Assembly: GCA_021732845.1 (NCBI GenBank)
Contig: JAKFUF010000077.1
Location: 1 to 64,000, forward strand
Direction of reading: 5' to 3'
Origin: Planctomycetaceae bacterium
GTDB lineage: Bacteria; Planctomycetota; Planctomycetia; Planctomycetales; Planctomycetaceae
DNA length: 64,000 bases
Part shown: positions 25,831 through 34,088 of the stretch, in pieces
Layout of the letters: each line of letters begins with the position of its first letter
Position numbering within the stretch: position 1 is the stretch's first letter
Notes under the pieces: generated by a model
Told to the model about the DNA's origin: nothing
Databases searched by the model: none
The model's input: only the letters and a program-made list of their open reading frames with translations
Translations under genes and position numbers: made by a program

Positions 25831-25981
25831 TGACCAGTTCTTGACGATGGCGAAGCCTGAATCAGCCGGAGGCCGTTAGGCCCCGGTTCTGATCGTTCTA
25901 AAAGGCGGTGATTGCGCAAGCTCGGCAACCGGACGCTAACGCGCGCTAACGCGTTCCGGCTGATTTTTCGAAAAGTGGCCA
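25831..25981. repeat. Dispersed repeat family A, full element with terminal inverted repeats
   Basis: The 98-bp core (25864-25961) has the arm AGCCGGAGGCCGTTAGGC ending CCCCGGTT and the arm AACCGGACGCTAACGCG ending CCGGCT. It is enclosed by terminal inverted repeats TGACCAGTTC (25831-25840) and AAAAGTGGCCA (25971-25981); the pairing extends outward to CAGGGCTG/CAGCCCTG. A 14-bp direct repeat CCTGTCGATGTCGG flanks it at 25811-25824 and 25984-25997. Together these look like a small non-autonomous mobile element with a target duplication. The rest of the 504-bp gap between hemA and the TPR gene (25741-26244) shows no gene. Confidence 0.82.
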
Positions 25982-26244
25982 GCCCTGTCGATGTCGGTGT
26001 CCCGCTTATAGTCTCCGGCAGAGCTTTTCGGGTTGAGAAATGCGGGAATTGCCCAGGATTCGGCCAAAACAACTGTAGCTTGCTTCCTGAAATGGTATAT
26101 TGGAACTTCACCCCGGCACCGACACATCTGCCACGGGTTGATTTCTGGTCGGAAACAGTTCAGAACTGAGTGTTGATGACCCAGTTGATCCGTAGCTCTC
26201 ACCAGTGCCTTCCAGTCTGGCTCTCAGGTATTTCAGGTTGATCC

Positions 26245-27639
26245 ATGGCCAGTGAAAACGAAAAGAAAATTGCCGCACAGTGCTGGTTGGCCGGGAACAA
26301 GGCCGTTCCCGCCGAAAACTGGGATTATGCAATCAGCAGCTATAAGAAGGCTGTCAAACTGGTGCCGGACAACCTGATGTACCGCCAGTCCCTGCGCGGA
26401 GCCGAACAAAAAAAATTCGGCAATAACGGCAAGGGGGCTTCCATGGCCAATATGCGTCTGATGGGGACCCGCGGGCAGATCAAAAAATCGCGCATGACCA
26501 AGAACTGGGCACAGGTCGCGGATGCTGCCGAAGATGGCCTGGAATTGAATCCGTGGGATGCACAGCTCAATGCCGACCTGGGCGATGCCTGCCGGGAGCT
26601 GGGGTTTCTGGACGTGGCCATGTTCGCCTACGAAGAGGCGATCAAGGCGGACCCTGCCAATAAGTCCAATCTGGCTTCGCTGGCGCACATCCTGGAAGAC
26701 CGCGGCGAATACATGAAGGCGGCCGCCTGTTGGGAAAAAGTGCTCAAACTGGACTCGCTGTATCAGGGTGCCCGGCAGAAAATCACCGATCTCAGCACCC
26801 GCCAAACGATCGACCGGGGCAAGTTTGAATCTTCGAGCACCAAGGGCCAGCTCTCCGCGCATGAGATTGCCGACCGCCTCAACAAGAACGGCGTCGACGG
26901 ACCGGGAGCTTCGGCCGAAGGAGATTTGCAGCGGGCAATCCGCAAAGACCCCAAGGTCGTCGACAACTACATCAAGCTCGGCGACTTCTACATTCGCGAG
27001 GGCGAATACGAGAAGGCCGAAGAGCAGTTCAAAATCGCCCTGCAGGCCTCCGGCAACAACGTCGACATCCGCCAGCGGCTGGAGGATGTGCAGCTCGACA
27101 TGCTGCGGCAAAACATCGAAGCGGCCAAGAACAATGCCGCCGCCAACCCCGATGAGCCAGATCTGAAAAAGAAGACCGGCGAACTGGCCCGCGAACTCTT
27201 GAGCCGCGAGATCGAGATCTTCAGCGGCCGGGTTGAGCGCTATCCGCAGGACATGCGGCTCAAGTTCGAACTCGGACAGCGGCATATGCGCGTGCAGGCC
27301 TGGCAAAAGGCGATTCCGCTGTTCCAGCAGTCGCGGGGTGACGCCCGCATCCGAGGGGAATCGCTGCTGGCACTGGGGAAATGCTTCTACCACGATGGCA
27401 AGGCCCAGCTCGCCTACAAGCAGTTCAGTTCGGCATTGCCGGATGTCAACAGCATGGAGCACCAGGACCTGTTCAAAGACCTGCACTACACGTTCGCGCG
27501 GCTCTGCGAGGAAATGAAGAAGACCGACGAAGCGATCGAGCACTACCAGCAGGTGATGGAAGTCGACTATGGCTACCGCGACGTGAACAAGCGGCTGGAC
27601 GCCTTGGAAAGTGGTGGCGGAGCCACGGCGGAAGCTTAG
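26245..27639 (+). CDS. Cytoplasmic TPR protein
   Basis: The 464-residue protein lacks a signal or membrane segment. TPR-like units run through most of it: AQCWLAGNKAVPAENWDYAISSYKKAV at the start, DAQLNADLGDACRELGFLD, YIKLGDFYIREGEYEKAEEQ, and LLALGKCFYHDGKAQLAY near the end. A basic stretch (RGQIKKSRMTKNW, about residues 75-90) and a charged central linker separate two TPR blocks. Such proteins act as assembly scaffolds; the partner is unknown. It is followed by the family B element and then the orphan binding protein. The C-terminus GGGATAEA is low complexity. Confidence 0.85.
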   Translation: MASENEKKIAAQCWLAGNKAVPAENWDYAISSYKKAVKLVPDNLMYRQSLRGAEQKKFGNNGKGASMANMRLMGTRGQIKKSRMTKNWAQVADAAEDGLELNPWDAQLNADLGDACRELGFLDVAMFAYEEAIKADPANKSNLASLAHILEDRGEYMKAAACWEKVLKLDSLYQGARQKITDLSTRQTIDRGKFESSSTKGQLSAHEIADRLNKNGVDGPGASAEGDLQRAIRKDPKVVDNYIKLGDFYIREGEYEKAEEQFKIALQASGNNVDIRQRLEDVQLDMLRQNIEAAKNNAAANPDEPDLKKKTGELARELLSREIEIFSGRVERYPQDMRLKFELGQRHMRVQAWQKAIPLFQQSRGDARIRGESLLALGKCFYHDGKAQLAYKQFSSALPDVNSMEHQDLFKDLHYTFARLCEEMKKTDEAIEHYQQVMEVDYGYRDVNKRLDALESGGGATAEA

Positions 27640-27703
27640 GAAGTTCCAACTGGCCGCGACTGCAGTAGGGCTCAGCTCTGATGGGTCCCTGAGTGGTAAA
27701 TCT

Positions 27704-27988
27704 CAAATTTGACGTGTCCGACAAAAGTCCATTTGCTGGCTCCAACGCAATTTCAAATTTCAGATTTCAAATTTCACAGTAAAATACTTTGTCGCAGCAT
27801 CCACACTGTGGGGCAACAGTTACATTCGCGCCATTGAAGCTCAGTCGACAGTTCGGTGTAGCTGAACAGACTGTGCGGCGACATCGAACTATCGGCGATG
27901 CCTCCACAGCAAAGAAAAGCTCTCGCCCAAAAGGCTGATGTTGTGAAAAAGTATTTTACTGTGAAATTTGAAATCTGAAATTTGAAAT
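27704..27988. repeat. Family B element with perfect 41-bp inverted repeat
   Basis: The 41 bases at 27750-27790 are exactly repeated in reverse complement at 27948-27988 (arm starts ATTTCAAATTTCAGATTT and ends GTAAAATACTTT). The 157-bp spacer (27791-27947) continues to pair imperfectly near its ends. Left of the arm, 27704-27749 matches the single-half copy at 6876. The arms are about 80% A+T in a 60% GC region. It fills most of the 426-bp gap 27640-28065, which holds no gene I can support. The structure could be a MITE-like element or give a very long transcript hairpin. Confidence 0.92.
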
Positions 27989-28065
27989 CAAATTGATCTG
28001 CGAGGGCGACCCTTTCCATAACCTCTTGGTCCCCAGCCGACACAATAATCCCGCATACCTCACGA

Positions 28066-30564
28066 ATGGGATTTCGCATGCGCCATGGGCTCTCCACCCT
28101 GATGCTGGCCATCGGCCTGCTGGCATCTTGCGTTTCCCCGGCGTGGGCACAACCTGCCAACCCGCCACAACCGGCTCAGCCGGCTGAAGCCCCGGCGGAG
28201 GCCGAAGAGCGTGATGGCGAGCAGCGCGACCTGCCGCTGAAGGCCGATTTGCAGGTGCCGACGACCCAGGAGCTGTTGCAGGGTCCGGCCTTCGACCGCA
28301 TTGTCCTGCGGGCGGACCGTGTCATCATCAGCGAACCGGTCAACCCGCGCCCGGGCACGCTGGAGCAGATGAACGCCAAGATCAAGGCGGCCTTGAAGAA
28401 CAAGCCGTTCAACGAAACCGCCGAACAGGTGGCCGAGCGGCAAAAGCTGTATCAACTGCGGCTCACACTGCTCAATGAAAAAGAGGGGGTCGAGTACAGC
28501 CTCAATATTGAACTCGTCAAGGAGATCATCCACTTCGAAGATCTCTACCTGCAGCGAATCGACATTCTGCTCGGGGTGGGTGATGTCGCCGGTGCCCAGC
28601 AGTTGCTGATCGCCCTGGATGCGCGGCACAAGGGCTGGCCCGGTTGGACCGAGCGGCAGCGGCGGCTGATCTGGGTGGAAGCCGATCAGAAGCTGAAACA
28701 GGGTCTGCCCGAGCATGCGCTGACACTGCTGGAGGAGCTTCACGCCGTTGAACCGAAGTACCCCGAACTCTTCAATCGTCTGGGGAAGGTGACCGACGAA
28801 TTGATTTCGACAGCCCTGCAGTGGAACGACTATCGGTGCGCACGGCATTTCATCAGCCGCCTGCAGGCCCGCGAGCCGTCGCACAGCGTGGCTCAGCGGC
28901 GCAGCGACGAACTGTTGGCAATGACCCGCGAAGCCCTGAAACTTTCCGCGGGCTTGGAAGCGAAGGGAGAGTTCTCTGCCGCCGTGGATGAGATGGAGCG
29001 CGGGGCGGCCATCTGGCCAGCCACCCCGGAACTCAAGTCCGCCCATTCGCGGCTTTGCAACCGCTGGCAGCGGCTGCACGTGGGTGTTGTTGCGCTGGAG
29101 ACATCTCCGGCGCCAGCCGGCGGCGCGGGGGAGGGGCCAGCAGCAGCGGGCGATGCAACAGCGCCAGCGCCCGGAGTCGCACAGTCCCAGTCAGAGTTTG
29201 ATCAACCAGAGGCCCTTCGTCGCGTGCGATGGTTGACAGAGCGGCGGTTTTTTCGCCCAGACCGCACCGGGGTCAAAACCATCCGCTATGAATCTCCATT
29301 TCTTCAAGAGTGGGAACCGACCGAATTGGGGCACAGCGTCCGGCTGACAATGCAACTCCAGCGGAAAAGCTGGGAATCTCGGCCGATGCTGACATCTGGG
29401 GAGGTGGCAGCCGCCTTGCGATCCCGGCTTGACCCCCGCCATGCGGACTTCGATGAGCGGATGGCAGCCATTGTCGAGTCCATTGGCGTGCGCACGCCGG
29501 GGGAATTTGAAGTCCGGTTTCGCACCGTGCCGTTGCGTCCAGAGGCCCTGTTTTCCTTTTCTGTCGGCGAGCAGGCGGGAACGACCAGCCCGTTTCATCG
29601 GGTGAAAATCGACGAACAACAGGCGGTGTATCACCGGACCTTCGCGGAGCCGCCAGCTCCCGCCGACTGGCATTTGGCGGAGGTGGTGGAGGTCAAATAC
29701 CAGAATCACGACAAGGCCATTCAGGGCCTCCTTCGCGGCGAAGTATCCCTGCTCTCGCAGGTCCCTGCCTGGAATGTTCCCGCACTGCAGAAGCAGGCCG
29801 ATCTGCTGGTCGACCGCTACGCACTGCCACGAACTCACTTTCTTCAGTTTCATCCCAACTCCAAGGCAGCCACCAGCCGGACGCTGCGGCGGGCACTGAT
29901 CTACGCCCTTGACCGCTCACGAATGCTGAATGAGCTGTTTCTGCACGACCCCGCCAGCCGCCATGGCCGGCTGACCTCGGCCCCCATGCCCACGCAAAGC
30001 TACGCCTACAGCCCGTCGGTGCTTCCGCACAAGTATGACCCCGTGCTGGCCGTCTCCCTGATGGTTGCGGCCAACAAGGAATTCGGCAAAGCGCTGCCGG
30101 GTCTGACACTGATGGTCCCGGAAGAGCCCGCTCTCCAGCAAGCGGCAGCGCAGATCGTTGACAGTTGGAAGCGGCTGGGACTGAAAGTGACCGTGGTTCC
30201 GCCGACAACCACGACCTGGGATGTGGCCTACCGCACCTGCAGCCTGGCCGAACCGCTGGTCGAACTTTGGCCGTGCCTGACTCAGCCGGCCGGCACCAAG
30301 GTGGAAGCCTTGCGGAATGTCCCCCCGTGGCTCCGTGAACAGTTGCTGCAACTCGACTCCGCCAGCGACTGGCCCACCGCCGAAAGCCTGCTGTTCCGCA
30401 TTCACCGTCAGCTTTGGGCGGATGTCCAAAACATTCCGCTCTGGGAACTGGACCAGGTGTACGCCGCGCGGAAGATCATCAAGGGGATGCCCAGCCGACC
30501 ACTTGAGACCTACGCGGACTGCGAACGCTGGAAAATCGACCCTTGGTATCCGAAGGACCAGTGA
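28066..30564 (+). CDS. Orphan ABC-type solute-binding protein (SBP_bac_5-like) with long N-terminal extension
   Basis: The 832-residue exported protein has a signal LSTLMLAIGLLASCVSPAWA; ATG 28066 or 28078 is possible. The first ~380 residues are helical, TPR-like and Pro/Ala-rich with no clear family. From about residue 385 a family 5 binding-protein pattern appears: RRVRWLTERRFFRP, ALIYALDRSRMLNELFLH, SYAYSPSVLPHKYDPVLA, VDSWKRLGLKVTVVPP, and a C-terminal IHRQLWADVQNIPLWELDQV. That family normally binds peptides or nickel for an ABC importer, but no permease or ATPase is adjacent. A scaffold or sensor role is possible. Its stop codon TGA lies within the first bases of the family C repeat at 30563. 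Confidence 0.75.
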   Translation: MGFRMRHGLSTLMLAIGLLASCVSPAWAQPANPPQPAQPAEAPAEAEERDGEQRDLPLKADLQVPTTQELLQGPAFDRIVLRADRVIISEPVNPRPGTLEQMNAKIKAALKNKPFNETAEQVAERQKLYQLRLTLLNEKEGVEYSLNIELVKEIIHFEDLYLQRIDILLGVGDVAGAQQLLIALDARHKGWPGWTERQRRLIWVEADQKLKQGLPEHALTLLEELHAVEPKYPELFNRLGKVTDELISTALQWNDYRCARHFISRLQAREPSHSVAQRRSDELLAMTREALKLSAGLEAKGEFSAAVDEMERGAAIWPATPELKSAHSRLCNRWQRLHVGVVALETSPAPAGGAGEGPAAAGDATAPAPGVAQSQSEFDQPEALRRVRWLTERRFFRPDRTGVKTIRYESPFLQEWEPTELGHSVRLTMQLQRKSWESRPMLTSGEVAAALRSRLDPRHADFDERMAAIVESIGVRTPGEFEVRFRTVPLRPEALFSFSVGEQAGTTSPFHRVKIDEQQAVYHRTFAEPPAPADWHLAEVVEVKYQNHDKAIQGLLRGEVSLLSQVPAWNVPALQKQADLLVDRYALPRTHFLQFHPNSKAATSRTLRRALIYALDRSRMLNELFLHDPASRHGRLTSAPMPTQSYAYSPSVLPHKYDPVLAVSLMVAANKEFGKALPGLTLMVPEEPALQQAAAQIVDSWKRLGLKVTVVPPTTTTWDVAYRTCSLAEPLVELWPCLTQPAGTKVEALRNVPPWLREQLLQLDSASDWPTAESLLFRIHRQLWADVQNIPLWELDQVYAARKIIKGMPSRPLETYADCERWKIDPWYPKDQ

Positions 30565-30648
30565 GCGAGGAACCCCGACAGCGGAGGAAGCAGGTGGCGC
30601 AAGCCACCGCATCCGCGCTAGGGGTTCCAGAGCGAGCAAGACTTACCA
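30563..30648. repeat. Palindromic repeat family C, intergenic copy
   Basis: This single copy has GGAACCCC (30569-30576) pairing with GGGGTTCC (30621-30628), GCGGA with TCCGC, and GGTGGC (30593-30598) pairing with GCCACC (30603-30608) around GCAA. Relative to the four cytochrome copies, the inner stem changed on both sides (GGCGGC/GCCGCC to GGTGGC/GCCACC), a compensatory change. The G and A of its first GAGCGAG also serve as the end of the upstream gene's TGA stop. Confidence 0.92.
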
Positions 30649-30784
30649 TTGACGATCGAAGTTTTGCGTGAACCTTGCAGGTCACAGTGTGTCCCAACCC
30701 CTTTGAGCTACGGCGACGGAGCGTAGCGCTTGCGCGCCGTTTCTGATGGGTCCATCGCCGGTTTCACTTGATTAAAGGGGATTC

Positions 30785-32242
30785 ATGCCAGGCACCGAGA
30801 TGCTGCTTGTCGGCCTTGTGGTGGGGATTGTGGCGGGTTGTGGAGGCATGCTCGCCGTCAAGCGGCGACAGGTGGTGGAGGCGAAGCCCCGGTCACCCAT
30901 CGCGGCGCTGTTGAGGGCACATTTTCATCCCACGCCAACCGACAACATCACCATCACCGAGCGCCAGTTTCCAATTCGCGTCCGGGCGGACCTGCAGCGG
31001 GCCTTGGAAGAATTATTTGGCGACCACACGCAGATCCTGCATTTCTGTGGTGTCCGGCGGGAATACCCTCATGAGGCGCTCGGAATCTCCGACTGCATCA
31101 TCGAAACCGACCACAATCAGGCGGTGGCGGTGCCGCCAGAATATGAAGAAATCAACATCGGAGAGGCATTGCCGGTCCGCGCCCTGAAAAGCGGCTTGTG
31201 GCTGTTGGAACGGAACCGCATCCGCTTTGCCCTGCTGATGTCGCCTGCCCGCTGCTATGGACAGGTCTCCGGAATGCAATTCCAGGTGGGAACCCCCAAT
31301 TCGGCCGAAGGAACGGCGGTTGTCCAGGAGTTTTTCAGATGCCTCGAATTGGCGATTCTCAAAGGAGCCTCCTATCGCGGAAAGATTCTCTCGCTGGAGA
31401 AGTCGGAACACTCTTACTCGGGTGAGTCGACGGGGATCACGGTTCACAAGCTTCGCGCGGTGGCTCGGGATCAGGTGATCCTGCCCGCCTCGACCCTGAA
31501 CCTGCTGGAGCGCAACGTCATTCACTTCGTGAAGCAGCGGCGGCGGCTGTCGGAATTTCACCAGGCAACCAAGAAGGGGATTCTCTTTTATGGCCCGCCG
31601 GGAACGGGAAAAACTCACACCATTCACTACCTCGCGCGGGCGCTGGAAGGCCATACGACGCTGTTGATCTCGGCCGAGCAGGTGGCATTATTGGCGGAAT
31701 ACATGACGCTGGCACGCCTGCTGCAGCCGAGTATTGTGGTCATGGAGGACGTGGACCTGATCGCCCGCGACCGCGACAAGATGGACAGTCCCTGCGAAGA
31801 GGCCCTGCTCAACAAGCTCTTGAACGAGATGGACGGACTCAAGGAAGAGGCGGACATTCTGTTCATCCTCACGACCAACCGCCCCGAAGCACTGGAAGGC
31901 GCGCTGGCGTCGCGACCGGGCCGCGTCGACCAGGCGATTGAGTTTCCCGTGCCGGATGAGGTCGGGCGGGGAAAGCTGGTGATCCTCTATGCGAAGGAAG
32001 CACCTCTGCCAGCAGAGGTGGTCACTGAGATTGTCCGCAGAACCGACGGCGTGAGCGCGGCGTTCATCAAGGAACTGATGCGGCGCATCATTCAATTCCA
32101 CATCGAGCGCACGGGTGCCACCGAAATCAGTCATGCCGATGTGGATCAGGCGCTCGACGAGATGCTCTTCAGCGGTGGTTCGCTCAACCTGAAACTTTTG
32201 GGCGCGGGGAGCGTGAACACGGGGAAACAGGCGGCAGAATGA
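30785..32242 (+). CDS. Membrane-anchored AAA+ ATPase
   Basis: The 485-residue protein starts with one membrane helix (MLLVGLVVGIVAGCGGML), followed by a 200-residue region of unknown fold and then a classical AAA+ domain. Walker A is GPPGTGKT (270-277, K276), Walker B is IVVMEDVDLI (E321, D322), sensor 1 region FILTTNRPE, and the arginine-finger segment ALASRPGRVDQAIEFPVPD. A C-terminal alpha-helical lid with DGVSAAFIKELMRRII follows. It resembles the Bcs1/FtsH/katanin-like AAA group rather than a protease, since no HExxH is present. It is likely a remodelling ATPase tethered to the inner membrane; the substrate is unknown. It is 220 bp downstream of the binding-protein gene. Confidence 0.87.
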   Translation: MPGTEMLLVGLVVGIVAGCGGMLAVKRRQVVEAKPRSPIAALLRAHFHPTPTDNITITERQFPIRVRADLQRALEELFGDHTQILHFCGVRREYPHEALGISDCIIETDHNQAVAVPPEYEEINIGEALPVRALKSGLWLLERNRIRFALLMSPARCYGQVSGMQFQVGTPNSAEGTAVVQEFFRCLELAILKGASYRGKILSLEKSEHSYSGESTGITVHKLRAVARDQVILPASTLNLLERNVIHFVKQRRRLSEFHQATKKGILFYGPPGTGKTHTIHYLARALEGHTTLLISAEQVALLAEYMTLARLLQPSIVVMEDVDLIARDRDKMDSPCEEALLNKLLNEMDGLKEEADILFILTTNRPEALEGALASRPGRVDQAIEFPVPDEVGRGKLVILYAKEAPLPAEVVTEIVRRTDGVSAAFIKELMRRIIQFHIERTGATEISHADVDQALDEMLFSGGSLNLKLLGAGSVNTGKQAAE

Positions 32243-32251
32243 GTAAACGGT

Positions 32252-32401
32252 TGGCCAGTTTCTGAGGTTAGGGAGCTTGAATCAGCCGGAGGCCGTTAGG
32301 CCCCGGTTCCGGCCTCACTGAAAATCAACGATCGCGCGTGGTTCGGAACCGGACGCTAACGCGCGCTAACGCGTTCCGGCTCACTTTTTGAAAACTGGCC
32401 A
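32252..32401. repeat. Dispersed repeat family A, full element with terminal inverted repeats
   Basis: The 150-bp element is bounded by TGGCCAGTTT (32252-32261) and AAAACTGGCCA (32391-32401). The core 32284-32381 is nearly identical to the copy at 25864-25961 in both arms, while the central segment differs. It lies just after the AAA+ ATPase stop and 58 bp before the flavoprotein start. No clear target duplication is seen. Confidence 0.85.
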
Positions 32402-32459
32402 GCCTGGAATGACCCCGGTGAATTTCGACGTGCCTGCCCAAACCTGTTAAAGTGGTGGC

Positions 32460-34073
32460 ATGCCACTGCGAATCAGCAATATTCAACTGCCGTACGACCA
32501 GCCTGAGGACACCCTGCCAGGGGTGTTGTCGCGCGTTTTGGGTGTGCGCGAAAACGACCTCGGCTCCTGGCGGATCCTCCGCAAGAGTCTGGACGCACGC
32601 AGCCGCCGGTCCTTGAAATTCGTGTATTCGGCAGTGGTCGACTTGCCGGAAGAGGCCGCCCGGAAGCTGAAACCCAGCCCGCAGATCGAGGCGTATCTGC
32701 CCCCGGCGTTCGAAGCCCCCCAACCCGGCAACGCGCCCCTGCCCGAGCGGCCGGTTGTGGTGGGTTCCGGTCCGGCCGGACTGCTGGCGGCCTATTACCT
32801 GGCGATGCACGGCTACCGGCCGCTGGTGCTGGAACGCGGTGACCCGGTCAAGCTCCGCGTCCCGGCCATTCGGGCCTTCGACGGGGGCGGTGCCTTTGAT
32901 GCCGAGAACAACTACCTGTTCGGCGAAGGCGGCGCGGGCACCTTCAGCGACGGCAAGCTGACGTGCCGGCTGAGCGGGCCGGACATCGACTGGACGCTGG
33001 ACCGGTTTGTGGAATGCGGCGGCAAGCCACAGATCCGGTATGAACACCGGCCGCACCTGGGCAGCAACCGCCTGCCCATGCTGGTTCGCAACTTTCGCCG
33101 CAAGATCGAAGCGTGGGGCGGCGAGTACAAGTTTCGCTGCCGCGTCGAAGGCCTCGAGATTCGCGACGGTCACATTCGGGGCGTGCAGACCTCCAGTGGC
33201 CTGATTCCCGCCAGTGTGGTCGTTCTGGCCATTGGCCACAGCGCCCGCGACACCTACTTCAAACTGCATGAGCAGGGCGTGGCGATGGAGGCCCGCGCGT
33301 TTCAACTCGGGCTGCGGATCGAGCAGCCCCAGGAGCAGGTCAATCGCCACAAATACGGCAACCCGGAGGCGGCGTCGCTGCTCGGAGCCGCAGACTACAC
33401 GCTGATTGCCCACGGCCAGCGGGATCTGTTCACGTTCTGCATGTGCGCTGGTGGCTCAGTCATTCCCAGCGTCTCCGAACCGGAGATGTTCTGCACCAAC
33501 GGCATGAGCAACTCGCGCCATGATACGACGTTCGCCAACAGCGGTCTGGTGGTGACGCTCAACCCCAGTGAATTTGGAAGCCCCCATCCGCTGGCTGGCG
33601 TGCGGGTCCAGCAGCAGTTCGAGGCCGCCGCGTTCGCACTGGGAGGAAGGCAATACCTGGCACCAATTCAGCCCGCCCACAGCTTTATTCAAGGTCGTGC
33701 GCCTCAGCCTGGCGACCAGTATCCCTCGTCCTATCAACGGGGAACCCGCTCCCTGGAGTTATCACAACTGTTGCCTCCCGTGATTGCCGCAGCGATCCGC
33801 AGCGGCCTGCCGATCATGGACCAGAAGTGGCGGGGCGATTTCCTCCGCAATGCGCATCTGCTGGGTCCCGAGATGCGCGGCAGTTCGCCCGTGCGGATGG
33901 CGCGGGACAGCGTGACGCGCGAGATGCCGGGAGTGGGTGGCTTGTATCCCGTGGGTGAAGGCGCGGGATACGCCGGAGGCATTATCAGTGCGGCCGTCGA
34001 TGGTTTGCGGTCGGCAAAGTCCATCGTCGCCCGCTTCGCGCCATTGCAGGCCGCAGCCCCTGCCTCCTCGTAA
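32460..34073 (+). CDS. FAD-dependent oxidoreductase (COG2509-type)
   Basis: The 537-residue protein begins with a small N-terminal domain (LRISNIQLPYDQPEDTLPGVL to about residue 75) typical of the uncharacterised COG2509 FAD dehydrogenases. The dinucleotide fold follows: VVVGSGPAGLLAAYYLAMHG, then LVLERGDPV. NNYLFGEGGAGTFSDGKLT is the family's conserved second motif. Other blocks are VLAIGHSARDTYF and the C-terminal GLYPVGEGAGYAGGIISAAVDG, which closes over FAD. The length is usual for the family. The cytosolic substrate is unknown. The ASCH gene follows after 15 bp on the same strand. Confidence 0.9.
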   Translation: MPLRISNIQLPYDQPEDTLPGVLSRVLGVRENDLGSWRILRKSLDARSRRSLKFVYSAVVDLPEEAARKLKPSPQIEAYLPPAFEAPQPGNAPLPERPVVVGSGPAGLLAAYYLAMHGYRPLVLERGDPVKLRVPAIRAFDGGGAFDAENNYLFGEGGAGTFSDGKLTCRLSGPDIDWTLDRFVECGGKPQIRYEHRPHLGSNRLPMLVRNFRRKIEAWGGEYKFRCRVEGLEIRDGHIRGVQTSSGLIPASVVVLAIGHSARDTYFKLHEQGVAMEARAFQLGLRIEQPQEQVNRHKYGNPEAASLLGAADYTLIAHGQRDLFTFCMCAGGSVIPSVSEPEMFCTNGMSNSRHDTTFANSGLVVTLNPSEFGSPHPLAGVRVQQQFEAAAFALGGRQYLAPIQPAHSFIQGRAPQPGDQYPSSYQRGTRSLELSQLLPPVIAAAIRSGLPIMDQKWRGDFLRNAHLLGPEMRGSSPVRMARDSVTREMPGVGGLYPVGEGAGYAGGIISAAVDGLRSAKSIVARFAPLQAAAPASS

Positions 34074-34088
34074 CTTGAAGATCAGATC

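Noticed and set aside
24391-25833. A plus-strand open frame of 480 codons opposite hemA
   Set aside because: It mirrors the hemA coding frame, and the product shows no family motif. HemA on the minus strand is unambiguous.
25831-26001. Insertion sequence with a transposase
   Set aside because: The element is only about 150 bp and has no coding frame, so at most it is non-autonomous.
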